The notes: generated from the sequence alone by a model not told the origin. 33,889 nucleotides of DNA from an uncultured Clostridia bacterium (GCA_944386745.1 CALXCG010000014.1:1-33889), one strand, 5' to 3'; counted from the stretch's first letter, positions 20,686-31,336 are shown. A program made the numbers and translations.

Positions 20686-20748
20686 GAAGGTCCGTTCCCA
20701 CAGTCCCTAAAAAACGGGATTTTTAGGACCGTCCCCAAATCCCTGTTA
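20686..20748 (-). repeat. GGGACGG REP-like hairpin element 4 (inverted)
   Basis: AGGTCCGTTCCC, then AGTCCCT, GGGATTTTTAGGACCGTCCCC and AAATCCCTGTT. This is the reverse complement of the layout of elements 1-3, facing element 3 across the long palindrome. It ends 10 bases before comF. Confidence 0.85.
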
Positions 20749-20758
20749 TAGGAAGAAG

Positions 20759-21445
20759 GTGAGTGTTAAAAATTTTTATGATTGGATTTTAGATTTAGTT
20801 TATCCACCAGTGTGTGGAATTTGTGGAAAGTTTAATCAAGATTTTTTATGCAAAAAATGTCAAAAAATGCTAGAGACAGAAGCGAAATTCCAGATAGATA
20901 AAGTTGATAATCAAAAATATTTTTTCGAAAGTCATTTATATATTTTCAAATATGAAGGAATAATAAGAAAGTTGATTCTAAATTACAAATTTAATGAAAA
21001 ATCATTTATATATAGAACCTTTGTAAATTTTTTGTTAAAAAATGAAAAATTCTTTAAAATTTTGCAATCTTATGATACAATAATTCCGGTTCCAGTAAGT
21101 TCAAAAAGAATGAATGAAAGAGGATATAATCAAAGTGAATTGTTAGCTAATGATATAGTAAAACAAATTACTGAAACAAGTATAGAAAAAGCTGAAGGTG
21201 AGTGTGTTACAGATTGTCTTATAAAAAATAAAAATATTATTGAACAAAGCAAATTGAATAAAGAGCAGAGACAAAAAAATATACAAGGTGTATATATTTT
21301 AAAAAATAAAGAAAAACTAATTAATAAGAAAATATTATTAATTGATGATATATATACAACTGGAAGTACAGCAAATGAATGTTGTAAAGTTTTGCAAAAA
21401 GCAAAACCTAAAAAAATAGATGTATTTACTGTAGCAAAAGACTAA
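20759..21445 (+). CDS. comFC: ComF-family phosphoribosyltransferase-like protein (ComFC)
   Basis: 228 aa from a GTG start closely behind GGAAGAAGG; no better in-frame start was found. An N-terminal zinc-finger-like segment (VYPPVCGICGK, LCKKCQ) precedes a type I phosphoribosyltransferase domain with VPVSSKRMNERGYNQSE and the PRPP-binding motif KILLIDDIYTTGSTANEC. In transformable Firmicutes ComFC is needed for DNA uptake, while many non-transformable bacteria keep it in an unclear role. It lies near recD2 and in the same window as dprA, both DNA-processing genes. The ORF is intact with no CGG codon. Confidence 0.92.
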   Translation: MSVKNFYDWILDLVYPPVCGICGKFNQDFLCKKCQKMLETEAKFQIDKVDNQKYFFESHLYIFKYEGIIRKLILNYKFNEKSFIYRTFVNFLLKNEKFFKILQSYDTIIPVPVSSKRMNERGYNQSELLANDIVKQITETSIEKAEGECVTDCLIKNKNIIEQSKLNKEQRQKNIQGVYILKNKEKLINKKILLIDDIYTTGSTANECCKVLQKAKPKKIDVFTVAKD

Positions 21446-21469
21446 AAGATATAAAAAATAAATGAAGAT

Positions 21470-21525
21470 GTGTCAAAAAACAGACAAAATGTCGCACGAG
21501 AAACGTCCCCAATGCGACATGGACG
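21470..21525 (+). repeat. GTCCC-containing hairpin before KAP NTPase gene
   Basis: ATGTCGCA (21489-21496) pairs exactly with TGCGACAT (21513-21520) around AACGTCCCCA. It belongs to the looser group of GGGAC/GTCCC hairpins in this window and sits just upstream of the ribosome site of the next gene. Confidence 0.75.
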
Positions 21526-21537
21526 AAGGAGGAAATA

Positions 21538-23526
21538 ATGGAAGATTTAGTTGAAAGTATTTTAGATTATATACGTTCTGATTATACAGATTATGCTGTA
21601 ATGATAAATGGGGAATGGGGGGCAGGTAAAACTTATTTTTGGAACAATAAAGTTAGAAAAAAAATAGAATCTATGCAACTAAATGGTAGAAGATATACAA
21701 CAATCTATATGTCTTTATATGGTATATCAAATTTAGAGGAAATAAGTAAAAAAATCTTTATAGAAACAACACAATTAATGGATAAAAATTTAAGAAAATT
21801 TATGAATAATAATGAGCAAAAAACAATTCCTGAATATGCAAAAACAGGAATTGATATGGCGAATTTATTTGGGGTAACACAAAATGGAGACAAATTAGAT
21901 TATGCTGAATTTTTCTCAACTGATGATAAGGTTTTATGTTTTGATGACTTAGAAAGAGCAAATGTTGATGTTATTGATATTTTAGGCTATATCAATAACT
22001 TTGTTGAGCATGATCATATTAAAACAATAATAATTTGTAATGAAAAAGAATTGTCAACAAAGCTAAAGAGTTCAAACTTAGAGATGAAAACATTTATTGC
22101 GACATATTTATTAGATAAACAAAATGAATTGACAAAGGCAGATAAACCGATAGTTGAGAAAATACAAGATAAAATAGAGCATGTTTTTGATAAGGCAAAT
22201 GATTATGAAAGAATTAAAGAAAAATTAATTGGTGAAACTTTCGAATATGCCCCAAAATTTGATTATATAATAAACGGAATTTTAATGAGATATGAAAGTA
22301 ATCCTGATTTAATTAGATTTTTAAGAGAAAACACAAGACTTATAATCTCAACATTCAACAAGAGTGGAACAAGAAATTTAAGAATTTTAAAACATGCATT
22401 AAATGATTTTAAAAAGATATATGAGATGGTTAGTAAAGCATATCCAAACACAAGTAATAGAGTAATGCAAACAATGTTGATATTTACAATAGCTGTTTCA
22501 TTTGAAATAAAAGCAGGAAAAATTACAAAAGACAAATTTGTAAATATCAAAGATAATGAAGAATATAAAGCTATTCTAGTATCTTCTAGAATTTTAATGG
22601 ACAACAGACAATTCTATATAAAAGAATTTGATAATAATTATTATTATAATTTTAAATCAGATTATCGTTTCTTTAAATTTATAGAATATTATGTTAGAAC
22701 ACGTATTTTTGATATGAAAATATTTAAGGAAAACATGGAAACTATTATAAATACAATAGACACTGAAAATTTACCAGCATATAAAAGATTGTTGACTGAA
22801 GAATATTGGAAAATAGCAGATGATCAATTTGATGGTGTAATAGAAGAAGTATATAATGATGTAAAAGAAGGAAAACTAGAACTGATTGATACTGTAAAAA
22901 TATTTGCATATTTTAGTTATTTCTCAAGAAAAGGCTTAATAAATTATGATTTGAAAACACTAAAAAATACATTTTTTACAGGAATGAATTTAGCTTCATT
23001 AAAATCAGAGTATTGTCCAAATCCAAAGGAAGAATTAGGAAAAGTTGCAATAGATGAGTTAGAAGAAGATATGGATGATATTTTAAAACACTTTAATATG
23101 TTGAATGATCAATTACTAGATAAGAAGTATAAAGAAATATCAGATGACGTAATGAAATGTATTCCAATGAAAATGGAACAATTTTATGATAAATTTGATA
23201 AACAATGCATGCAAATACCAATATTTAAATATGCTGATCCATATCAAGTATTCCAAAGAATTTCATGTGCAAGTAATGAAGATATTGTTTTGATTAAAGA
23301 AAAACTTGTAGATAGAGCAGAGAGATATACAAAACAAATAGAACCTGAAATGAAAAATATTAAACAGCTAAAGCAAATTATTGACGATTATTTAAAAGGA
23401 AAAGATCCATCTATAAAAAATGTTATGTTAAAGGAATTTGCAAAAGAATTAGGATATATTTTAGATAAATATAAACCAAGTTTCTTGCCTAGAAAAGAGG
23501 AAAAGATTGAAGAAGTAGAAGAATAA
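21538..23526 (+). CDS. KAP-family P-loop NTPase
   Basis: 662 aa, with a strong GAAGGAGG ribosome site. Walker A GEWGAGKT is at residues 25-32, close to the N-terminus as in KAP NTPases. Walker B VLCFDDLERA starts near residue 132, and IKTIIICNEKEL follows as a sensor-like strand. The rest is a long helical, charged region with no membrane helix that I can see, so this is a soluble member. KAP proteins are a patchy family of STAND/AAA-related ATPases, some of which occur in phage-defence or signalling settings. The gene stands alone between comF and spoVT and is flanked by a REP-like hairpin and its own terminator, which suggests an acquired unit. A defence role is only inference. Confidence 0.8.
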   Translation: MEDLVESILDYIRSDYTDYAVMINGEWGAGKTYFWNNKVRKKIESMQLNGRRYTTIYMSLYGISNLEEISKKIFIETTQLMDKNLRKFMNNNEQKTIPEYAKTGIDMANLFGVTQNGDKLDYAEFFSTDDKVLCFDDLERANVDVIDILGYINNFVEHDHIKTIIICNEKELSTKLKSSNLEMKTFIATYLLDKQNELTKADKPIVEKIQDKIEHVFDKANDYERIKEKLIGETFEYAPKFDYIINGILMRYESNPDLIRFLRENTRLIISTFNKSGTRNLRILKHALNDFKKIYEMVSKAYPNTSNRVMQTMLIFTIAVSFEIKAGKITKDKFVNIKDNEEYKAILVSSRILMDNRQFYIKEFDNNYYYNFKSDYRFFKFIEYYVRTRIFDMKIFKENMETIINTIDTENLPAYKRLLTEEYWKIADDQFDGVIEEVYNDVKEGKLELIDTVKIFAYFSYFSRKGLINYDLKTLKNTFFTGMNLASLKSEYCPNPKEELGKVAIDELEEDMDDILKHFNMLNDQLLDKKYKEISDDVMKCIPMKMEQFYDKFDKQCMQIPIFKYADPYQVFQRISCASNEDIVLIKEKLVDRAERYTKQIEPEMKNIKQLKQIIDDYLKGKDPSIKNVMLKEFAKELGYILDKYKPSFLPRKEEKIEEVEE

Positions 23527-23545
23527 CTACTTCTTTATTTTTTTT
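23512..23545 (+). terminator. Terminator overlapping the end of the KAP NTPase gene
   Basis: GAAGTAG (23512-23518) pairs with CTACTTC (23527-23533), followed by a T8 run. The 5' arm encodes the last residues of the protein. Confidence 0.8.
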
Positions 23546-23624
23546 GACAAAAAATGAATAAAAAACAAGTAATAAGAAATAATAACAATATAAACAAAAT
23601 TTGAAACAAAAAGGGAGGAAAATT

Positions 23625-24179
23625 ATGAAAGCAACTGGAGTTGTAAGGAGAATAGATGATTTGGGAAGAGTAGTAATTCCAAAAGAAATAAGAAAAACAT
23701 TAAGAATAAAGGAAGGAGATCCACTTGAAATTTTCACAGATAGAGAGGGACAAGTAATATTAAAAAAATATTCACCAATAGGAGAATTATCTGAATTTGC
23801 AGCAGGTTATGCTGAGACATTATCAAAAACAACAGGTCATATTGCATGTATAACAGATAAAGATACAATAATAGCAGTATCAGGAGGTTCTAAAAAAGAA
23901 TTTCTAGAGCAAGATGTAAGTCAAGAATTAGAACAATTAATGGAAGATAAAGAAGTATATACAAGTAAAGATAATAGTGACATTGCTATGCCTATTACAA
24001 AAAATGATAATCAAGAAAGAAAACATAATGCACAAGTTGTTTATCCAATAATATCGAATGGAGATACGATAGGAACTGTGATATTAATGTCAAAAGAAGC
24101 AAATGGAAAAATGAATGATGTTGAGAAAAAAGTAGCTCAATCAGCCGCAACATTTTTAGGAAGCCAAATGGAAATTTAG
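23625..24179 (+). CDS. spoVT: Stage V sporulation protein T (AbrB-type regulator)
   Basis: 184 aa. The ATG at 23625 follows AGGGAGG by a good distance. The N-terminal AbrB/SpoVT swapped-hairpin DNA-binding domain reads MKATGVVRRIDDLGRVVIPKEIR and continues with RIKEGDPLEIFTDREG. The C-terminal half (about 57-184) is a GAF-like ligand-sensing domain (HIACITDKDTIIAVSG...), as in SpoVT, which controls forespore genes late in sporulation. This length and two-domain layout distinguish it from short AbrB. It implies an endospore-forming ancestor. It converges with the next gene and overlaps it by 4 bases. Confidence 0.95.
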   Translation: MKATGVVRRIDDLGRVVIPKEIRKTLRIKEGDPLEIFTDREGQVILKKYSPIGELSEFAAGYAETLSKTTGHIACITDKDTIIAVSGGSKKEFLEQDVSQELEQLMEDKEVYTSKDNSDIAMPITKNDNQERKHNAQVVYPIISNGDTIGTVILMSKEANGKMNDVEKKVAQSAATFLGSQMEI

Positions 24180-24397
24180 CTTGTCTTTTTAAAATTATTT
24201 TCATCAGTTAATCCGACTATATAATCAATAGAGGTTTCGTAAAATTTTGCAAGAGTAATAAGATGTTGTATAGGAATAGTTCTTTTACCTTTTTCATATT
24301 CAGAATAGTATTGTTGAGAAATTCCTAATAATTTTGCAACATCTTTTTGGTACATATCGTGATCTTCTCTTAAATCTTTAATTCTTTTAAATTCCAC
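24176..24397 (-). CDS. Small XRE-family HTH regulator
   Basis: 73 aa from a GTG start six bases after GGAGG on the minus strand. Nearly the whole protein is one Cro/C1-type helix-turn-helix (LREDHDMYQKDVAKLLGISQQYYSEYEKGKRTIPIQHLITLAKFYETSIDYIVGLTD). It is the common stand-alone type whose last motif, SIDYIVGLTD, is widespread in Clostridia. Its target is unknown; autoregulation is possible. It is convergent with spoVT and divergent from alaS. Confidence 0.9.
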   Translation of the reverse strand: MEFKRIKDLREDHDMYQKDVAKLLGISQQYYSEYEKGKRTIPIQHLITLAKFYETSIDYIVGLTDENNFKKTS

Positions 24398-24798
24398 TGT
24401 AACCTCCTTGTAAACCTTAAAAAATTTAATTATATTTTAGCAAAAAATTTTTATAAGTAATCTAAATACATTAAAAGTCGTGTATGTAAATGTGTTTTTA
24501 GCTGTATACAGTATATAAAATGTAAAAATGAATATTAGAATTTAAAGATTGAATTAGAAAACTTGAAATAGTGAATTGTAGCTTATTTTAAAACTAACAA
24601 TGATATAGAAGATAATGTATATAAAATATACATAATTAATTGTGTGCGAAATTTAAAAGTAGTAGAATAAATAGCAAGATTTTCTTGCTATTTTCGTAGT
24701 TATGTAGTAAAATTAGGACATATCTAAATTTAATAATTTGTTGCAATATAAAAATAATTAAATAATAAATAATATAAAAAAGAAAGGAAATGACGTAA
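24398..24798. other. 401-bp AT-rich intergenic region with one hairpin
   Basis: This region lies between the divergent XRE regulator and alaS. The only clear structure is AATAGCAAGA (24670-24679) pairing with TCTTGCTATT (24683-24692), followed by TT, a terminator-like hairpin not linked to any gene I can see. No T-box consensus (GGTGGNACC) is present before alaS. A small RNA ending at the hairpin is possible but unsupported. Confidence 0.5.
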
Positions 24799-26553
24799 AT
24801 GAAAGCAATAGAAATAAGAAACAAATACTTAAATTTTTTCAAAGAACATGGACATGCAGTAATACCATCAGCACCATTAATACCAGAAAATGACCCATCA
24901 GTATTATTCACAACAGCAGGAATGCAACCATTAGTACCATATCTATTAGGTGAAAAACACCCACAAGGAACTAGATTAACAGACTATCAAAAATGTGTAA
25001 GAACAAACGATATTGATGAAGTAGGAGACAATAGACATCTAACATATTTTGAAATGTTAGGAAACTGGTCATTAGGAGACTATTTTAAAGATGAGTCAAT
25101 CCAAATGAGTTTTGATTTCTTAACAAAGGAATTAGGAATACCAGTAGAAAAGTTATCAGTAACATGTTTTGCTGGAGATGAAGACTGTCCAAAAGATGAA
25201 GTTTCAGCAAACGCATGGAAAAGAGCAGGAATTCCAGAAGAAAGAATATATTTCTATGGGAAAGATGATAACTGGTGGATAGCAGGAGAAGAAGGACCAT
25301 GTGGACCAGATACAGAAATGTTTTATGATACAGGAAAACCAGCATGTGGACCAGATTGTCAGCCTAGTTGCGATTGTGGAAAATATGTCGAAATATGGAA
25401 TAATGTTTTTATGGAATATTTCAAAGACCCAAATGGGTATTCTAAATTAAAACAAAGAAATGTAGATACTGGATTAGGATTAGAAAGAATGACTATGTTA
25501 TTACAAGGAAAAGAAACACCTTTTGATACAGAATTATTCTTACCAGTAATGGATAAACTAGAAGAAATTCAAAAAGTAGATATAATTGAAAGTAGAAGAA
25601 TAATAGCAGAACACTTGCGTTCAAGCATGATGATTATATCTGATGGTGGTAGACCAAGTAATTTGGATAGAGGATATGTCTTAAGGAGATTAATAAGAAG
25701 AATGATAAGACATATGAACAAATTACAAATAGATTTAAATGAATTATCAACTTTAATAGATATAAATGTTGATAACCTAAAAGAAATGTATCCAGACTTA
25801 GAGAAAAATAGAGAAGTTATAAAAAATGTAATAATAGAAGAAAAAAATAAATTCGTAAAAACACTATCACATGGCGAAAGAGAATTTGAAAAACAAGTTG
25901 CAAAATTAAAAGAAAATAACGTAGACACAATTCCAGGAACAGTAGTATTTAGACTTTATGATACTTATGGATTTCCACCAGAAGTAACAAAAGAGTTAGC
26001 TGAAGAAAATGGATTTAAAGTAGATTTAAAAGAATTTGAAAAATTATTTAAAGAGCATCAAGAAAAATCAAGACAAGGAGCAGAACATAAATTTAAAGGT
26101 GGACTAGCAGATCAAAACGAAAACACAAGCGCATATCATACCGCAACACATCTTTTACATGAAGCATTAAGAGCAGTATTAGGAGAGCATGTAAAACAAA
26201 GTGGTTCTAACATAACAGAAGAAAGATTACGTTTTGACTTTACACATCCACAAAAAATGACAAAAGAAGAAATCCAAAAAGTAGAGGATTTAGTAAATGA
26301 ACAAATAAAAAGAGATTTGCAAGTCAAGTGTGAAGAAATGAGTTATGAAGATGCTAAAAAATCTGGAGCAATAGGACTATTTACAGATAAATATGGAGAT
26401 AAAGTTAAAGTATATACAATAGGAGATTTCAGCAAAGAAATTTGTGGAGGACCTCATGTAACACACACAGGTGATATGGGAACATTTAAAATAAAGAAAG
26501 AAGAGTCTAGTTCTTCTGGAGTTAGAAGGATTAAAGCAGTTCTAGTGCAATAG
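24799..26553 (+). CDS. alaS: Alanyl-tRNA synthetase, short form lacking the C-terminal domain
   Basis: 584 aa, behind AAAGGAAATGACG. It charges tRNA-Ala in the cytoplasm. The class II catalytic core is complete (FTTAGMQPLVPYLLGEKHPQGTRL, QKCVRTNDIDEVG, LERMTMLLQG, SRRIIAEHLR). The editing domain has the zinc-type ligands HTATHLLH and CGGPHV. The protein ends right after EESSSSGVRRIKAVL, where most bacterial AlaRS (about 870 aa) continue into the oligomerising coiled coil and the C-Ala tRNA-binding domain. The following DNA is a REP-like hairpin with no coding remnant, so this appears to be a naturally compact enzyme rather than a frameshift product. There is no in-frame CGG. Confidence 0.95.
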   Translation: MKAIEIRNKYLNFFKEHGHAVIPSAPLIPENDPSVLFTTAGMQPLVPYLLGEKHPQGTRLTDYQKCVRTNDIDEVGDNRHLTYFEMLGNWSLGDYFKDESIQMSFDFLTKELGIPVEKLSVTCFAGDEDCPKDEVSANAWKRAGIPEERIYFYGKDDNWWIAGEEGPCGPDTEMFYDTGKPACGPDCQPSCDCGKYVEIWNNVFMEYFKDPNGYSKLKQRNVDTGLGLERMTMLLQGKETPFDTELFLPVMDKLEEIQKVDIIESRRIIAEHLRSSMMIISDGGRPSNLDRGYVLRRLIRRMIRHMNKLQIDLNELSTLIDINVDNLKEMYPDLEKNREVIKNVIIEEKNKFVKTLSHGEREFEKQVAKLKENNVDTIPGTVVFRLYDTYGFPPEVTKELAEENGFKVDLKEFEKLFKEHQEKSRQGAEHKFKGGLADQNENTSAYHTATHLLHEALRAVLGEHVKQSGSNITEERLRFDFTHPQKMTKEEIQKVEDLVNEQIKRDLQVKCEEMSYEDAKKSGAIGLFTDKYGDKVKVYTIGDFSKEICGGPHVTHTGDMGTFKIKKEESSSSGVRRIKAVLVQ

Positions 26554-26650
26554 GGACGGCCCCAAAATGCACTAATTTATGCAAAAGGGACATGTCAGGT
26601 TGTCACCTTTGCATGCTTCAGTGCAAAGTAACACGTCCCCAATGCACCAA
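26543..26650 (+). repeat. Compound hairpin element with GGGAC/GTCCC after alaS
   Basis: Three hairpins in a row. TAGTGCA (26543-26549) pairs with TGCACTA (26568-26574) around GGGACGGCCCC. ATGCAAAAGG (26579) pairs with CCTTTGCAT (26606). GTGCA (26621) pairs with TGCAC (26643) around ACGTCCCC. The alaS stop codon lies in the first loop region. It is related to the other GGGAC hairpins and may serve as terminator. Confidence 0.75.
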
Positions 26651-26676
26651 ATGCGAAGAAAGGAATGAGAGTAAAA

Positions 26677-27021
26677 ATGGAAGATTGTATTTTTTGTAAA
26701 ATAATTAAAGGTGAAATTCCTTCAACTAAAGTGTATGAAGATGATGAAATATTAGCTTTTAATGATGTGAATCCAGCTGCACCTATTCATATATTAGTAA
26801 TACCAAAAAGGCATATTAGTTCTTTAGCAGATATGAAGCCAGAAGATGAAAAATTGGTTGGTAAAATTTATGGAGTTATAAATAAAATTGCTGAAGAGAA
26901 AGGCTTTAAGGACGAAGGATTCAGAGTTATTGTAAATTGTGGTAAAAATGGTGGGCAAGAAGTAATGCATTTACACTTCCATATCTTAGCAGGAAAACAA
27001 TTAGGGGAAAAAATAGTATAA
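26677..27021 (+). CDS. HIT-family nucleotide hydrolase
   Basis: 114 aa. The ATG at 26677 gives the family start MEDCIFCKIIKGEIPS; an upstream ATG at 26665 lies directly against the ribosome site and is less likely. Zinc-type CIFC near the N-terminus, FNDVNPAAPIHILVIPKRHI in the middle and the histidine triad HLHFHIL near the end identify a HINT/Hit protein. These hydrolyse nucleoside phosphoramidates or related nucleotides in the cytoplasm. It follows alaS after a compound hairpin and ends with GEKIV. Confidence 0.95.
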   Translation: MEDCIFCKIIKGEIPSTKVYEDDEILAFNDVNPAAPIHILVIPKRHISSLADMKPEDEKLVGKIYGVINKIAEEKGFKDEGFRVIVNCGKNGGQEVMHLHFHILAGKQLGEKIV

Positions 27022-27081
27022 TTATGTATATTAAATTCTACTAATTTTACGAAAACTATACACTTTTTGTAATAAATGTGG

Positions 27082-27087
27082 TATAAT
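27082..27087 (+). promoter_or_regulatory. Extended -10 promoter of sortase gene
   Basis: TGGTATAAT has a perfect -10 with the TGn extension. There is no convincing -35. It is 38 bases before the sortase ATG, which has its own GGAGGT ribosome site. Confidence 0.6.
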
Positions 27088-27124
27088 TATAATAGAGTGA
27101 AAAGAGATACGGAGGTAAAAAATT

Positions 27125-27799
27125 ATGTTTGAGAGTAAATATAGTAAAGTATTAACTGTAATATTAGTAATAGTAATAATAGCAGTATTAGGATTACTAG
27201 GATTTTTAGCATACAACTATTATCAAAACTATATAATATCTAGGGATACATCAGCATTTGTTGATGACTTCCAGGGAGAAGTTGCTGATGGACAGGCAAA
27301 TGATACTAATACAACAAATTCTAGTGATGAAAACCCATTTGAACAATTACAAGATTCTAATACTTCTTCAGGTAGTACAACACAAAGAACATATAAAGGA
27401 TTTGGAGTATTAGGAACAATGGAAATTCCAGCAACAAATTTCAAATATCCTGTTTTAGAGAAAGTAACTAAAAAGTCTATAGAAACAGCAGTGGCTCTTC
27501 TATATGGTGTAGGATTAAATGAACCAGGAAATAGTGTTATTATAGGACACAACTATAGAAATAACTTATTTTTTTCAAATAATAAGAGATTAAATATTGG
27601 GGATAAAATTTATATTACAGATAATGACGGACAACAATTAACATATACAATATATAATAAGTTTGAAACTACACCAGAAGATACATCTTTCTATCAAAGA
27701 GATACAGGTGGAGTTCCAGAAGTTACATTATCTACTTGTACAGATGATAGTAGTGCTAGATTGATAATTTTAGCAAGAGCTGACAATTACAATGCTTAA
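27125..27799 (+). CDS. Sortase (class B/D-like transpeptidase)
   Basis: 224 aa. A short cytoplasmic start and one membrane helix (about residues 12-35: VLTVILVIVIIAVLGLLGFLAY) are followed by a Ser/Thr/Asn-rich linker and the sortase barrel (LGTMEIPATNFKYPVLE onward). The catalytic triad is visible: His142 in GHNYRNN, Cys205 in TLSTC and Arg212 in SSARLIILAR. Sortases cut a sorting signal and join the protein to peptidoglycan outside the membrane. No gene in this window encodes an obvious LPXTG-type signal, so its substrates lie elsewhere. Transcription probably stops at the hairpin at 27835. Confidence 0.93.
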   Translation: MFESKYSKVLTVILVIVIIAVLGLLGFLAYNYYQNYIISRDTSAFVDDFQGEVADGQANDTNTTNSSDENPFEQLQDSNTSSGSTTQRTYKGFGVLGTMEIPATNFKYPVLEKVTKKSIETAVALLYGVGLNEPGNSVIIGHNYRNNLFFSNNKRLNIGDKIYITDNDGQQLTYTIYNKFETTPEDTSFYQRDTGGVPEVTLSTCTDDSSARLIILARADNYNA

Positions 27800-27834
27800 A
27801 TATTAAACGAAAAATAATAAAATAGAAATTAGAA

Positions 27835-27877
27835 GAAAAGGAATTATAATATTTTATAAAATTCCTTTTCTTTTTTT
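27835..27877 (+). terminator. Intrinsic terminator after sortase gene
   Basis: GAAAAGGAAT (27835-27844) pairs with ATTCCTTTTC (27861-27870) and is followed by a T7 run. Confidence 0.9.
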
Positions 27878-27979
27878 CAAAAATTGTATATAATACATAA
27901 GAAAAAGAAATGATCATAATTTTAAAGATAAAAAATAAAATACCTTAAAAGCTGAAATGAAAGTTTAAGGAATTGATAA

Positions 27980-29995
<2,016 letters not shown>

Positions 29996-29998
<3 letters not shown>

Positions 29999-30065
29999 GT
30001 GGTTAGTTTGGGGACAGGTTCGGAGTGACCATTTTTGGATACTTTGGGGACGCCACTAACCAAAT
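29996..30065 (+). repeat. GGGGAC hairpin element after ligA
   Basis: GGTTAGT (30001-30007) pairs with ACTAACC (30055-30061). TTTGGGGACAGG and TTTGGGGACG lie inside as a direct repeat. It starts at the ligA stop codon. Confidence 0.7.
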
Positions 30066-30100
30066 AGTGATAAATTCTTAAGAAAGGAACGAAAAAATTA

Positions 30101-30343
30101 ATGGAAGATTATACATTTGAAAGAATGTGGTTTGACCTAAAAAATGGATATCAAATATATTATACTTATGTTGGAAATAGATATCTTTTATTTAAAACTG
30201 CAGAGAATTGTTATACACAGAAACTATTATCAGATCACAAAAAAAATCCACAACCAAAAATGTTGATGTTGACTTTAAAAAGAGTCAAAGAGATGTTTCC
30301 ACATATGGAAGATATCGAATATAAAATGACAACAGATGATTAA
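30101..30343 (+). CDS. Small conserved-type hypothetical protein
   Basis: 80 aa behind AGAAAGGAACG. It begins MEDYTFERMWFDLKNGYQIYYTYVGNRYLLFKT and ends with a charged helix (LKRVKEMFPHMEDIEYKM). There is no signal peptide or membrane helix. The aromatic-rich first half suggests a small soluble fold. Codon use matches its neighbours and it sits between ligA and folD on the same strand, so it is likely a real gene of unknown function. Confidence 0.7.
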   Translation: MEDYTFERMWFDLKNGYQIYYTYVGNRYLLFKTAENCYTQKLLSDHKKNPQPKMLMLTLKRVKEMFPHMEDIEYKMTTDD

Positions 30344-30465
30344 ATGATAGATTTCATCATAAAAGGTTATTAATAAATAAAAATTAAAATTAAGAAAGTT
30401 GGAACAAAAAAAATAAATTAGAAATTGAAAATAAAAAAAGATTGATAGAAAGGTATGAAATAAGA

Positions 30466-31329
30466 ATGGCAACAATTATTGATGGAAAAGAATTAGCAAA
30501 AAAAATAAGAAAAGAATTAAAAGTTGAATGTGATGAATTAAAATCAAAGGGAGTAAATCCAAAACTTGCAGTAATAATGGTTGGAGACAATCCAGCATCT
30601 AAAGTGTATGTAAGAAACAAAAGTAGAGCTTGTGAAGAAATCGGGATAGAATATGAAGAACATCTTTTATCAGATGAAACAACACAAGAAGAATTGATTG
30701 ATTTAATAAAAAAATTAAATGAAGATAAAACTATAAATGGAATTTTATTACAAAGTCCAGTACCAGATCATTTAAATATAAATCAAGCATTTAAAACAAT
30801 CACATATAGAAAAGATGTGGATGGTTTCACACCATCAAGTGTGGGTAAATTGTGTATAGGAGAAGATACATTTATATCATGTACGCCATATGGTGTTATG
30901 AAAATGTTTGAAGAGTATAATATTGACTTAACAGGTAAAGATGTGGTAATATTAGGAAGAAGTAATATTGTTGGAAAGCCTTTGATACAATGTTGTTTAT
31001 CAAAAAATGCAACTGTTACAGTATGCCATTCTAAAACTAAAAATTTGAAAGAGCATACAAAAAGAGCAGATGTAGTAATTTCAGCAATCGGAAAAGCTAA
31101 ATTTGTTACTAAAGATATGGTCAAACCAGGAGTAGTTATAATTGATGTTGGAATCAATAGAAATGAAGATGGAAAACTTGTTGGTGATGTTGATTTTAAA
31201 GAAGTTGAACCAATAGCAAGTTATATAACACCAGTTCCTGGAGGAGTTGGGCCAATGACAATAGCTATGCTTATGAATAATGTTATAAAAGCAGCTAAAG
31301 AACAAAACGATGAAAATACAATGTTTTAA
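30466..31329 (+). CDS. folD: Methylenetetrahydrofolate dehydrogenase / cyclohydrolase
   Basis: 287 aa. The ATG at 30466 is chosen because it has AGAAAGG upstream and gives the family start MATIIDGKELAKKIRKEL. FolD interconverts 5,10-methylene-, methenyl- and 10-formyl-THF in the cytoplasm using NADP. Family landmarks are VGDNPASKVYVRNKSRACEEIGI with the substrate-binding Tyr and Lys, GILLQSPVPDHLN, KDVDGFTP, the Rossmann segment VVILGRSNIVGKP, and the end PVPGGVGPMTIAMLM. It is intact, with no in-frame CGG. A hairpin follows the stop. Confidence 0.97.
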   Translation: MATIIDGKELAKKIRKELKVECDELKSKGVNPKLAVIMVGDNPASKVYVRNKSRACEEIGIEYEEHLLSDETTQEELIDLIKKLNEDKTINGILLQSPVPDHLNINQAFKTITYRKDVDGFTPSSVGKLCIGEDTFISCTPYGVMKMFEEYNIDLTGKDVVILGRSNIVGKPLIQCCLSKNATVTVCHSKTKNLKEHTKRADVVISAIGKAKFVTKDMVKPGVVIIDVGINRNEDGKLVGDVDFKEVEPIASYITPVPGGVGPMTIAMLMNNVIKAAKEQNDENTMF

Positions 31330-31336
31330 ATAAAAA

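Noticed and set aside
24398-24798. T-box riboswitch before alaS
   Set aside because: No GGTGGNACC T-box sequence or specifier-loop structure could be found.
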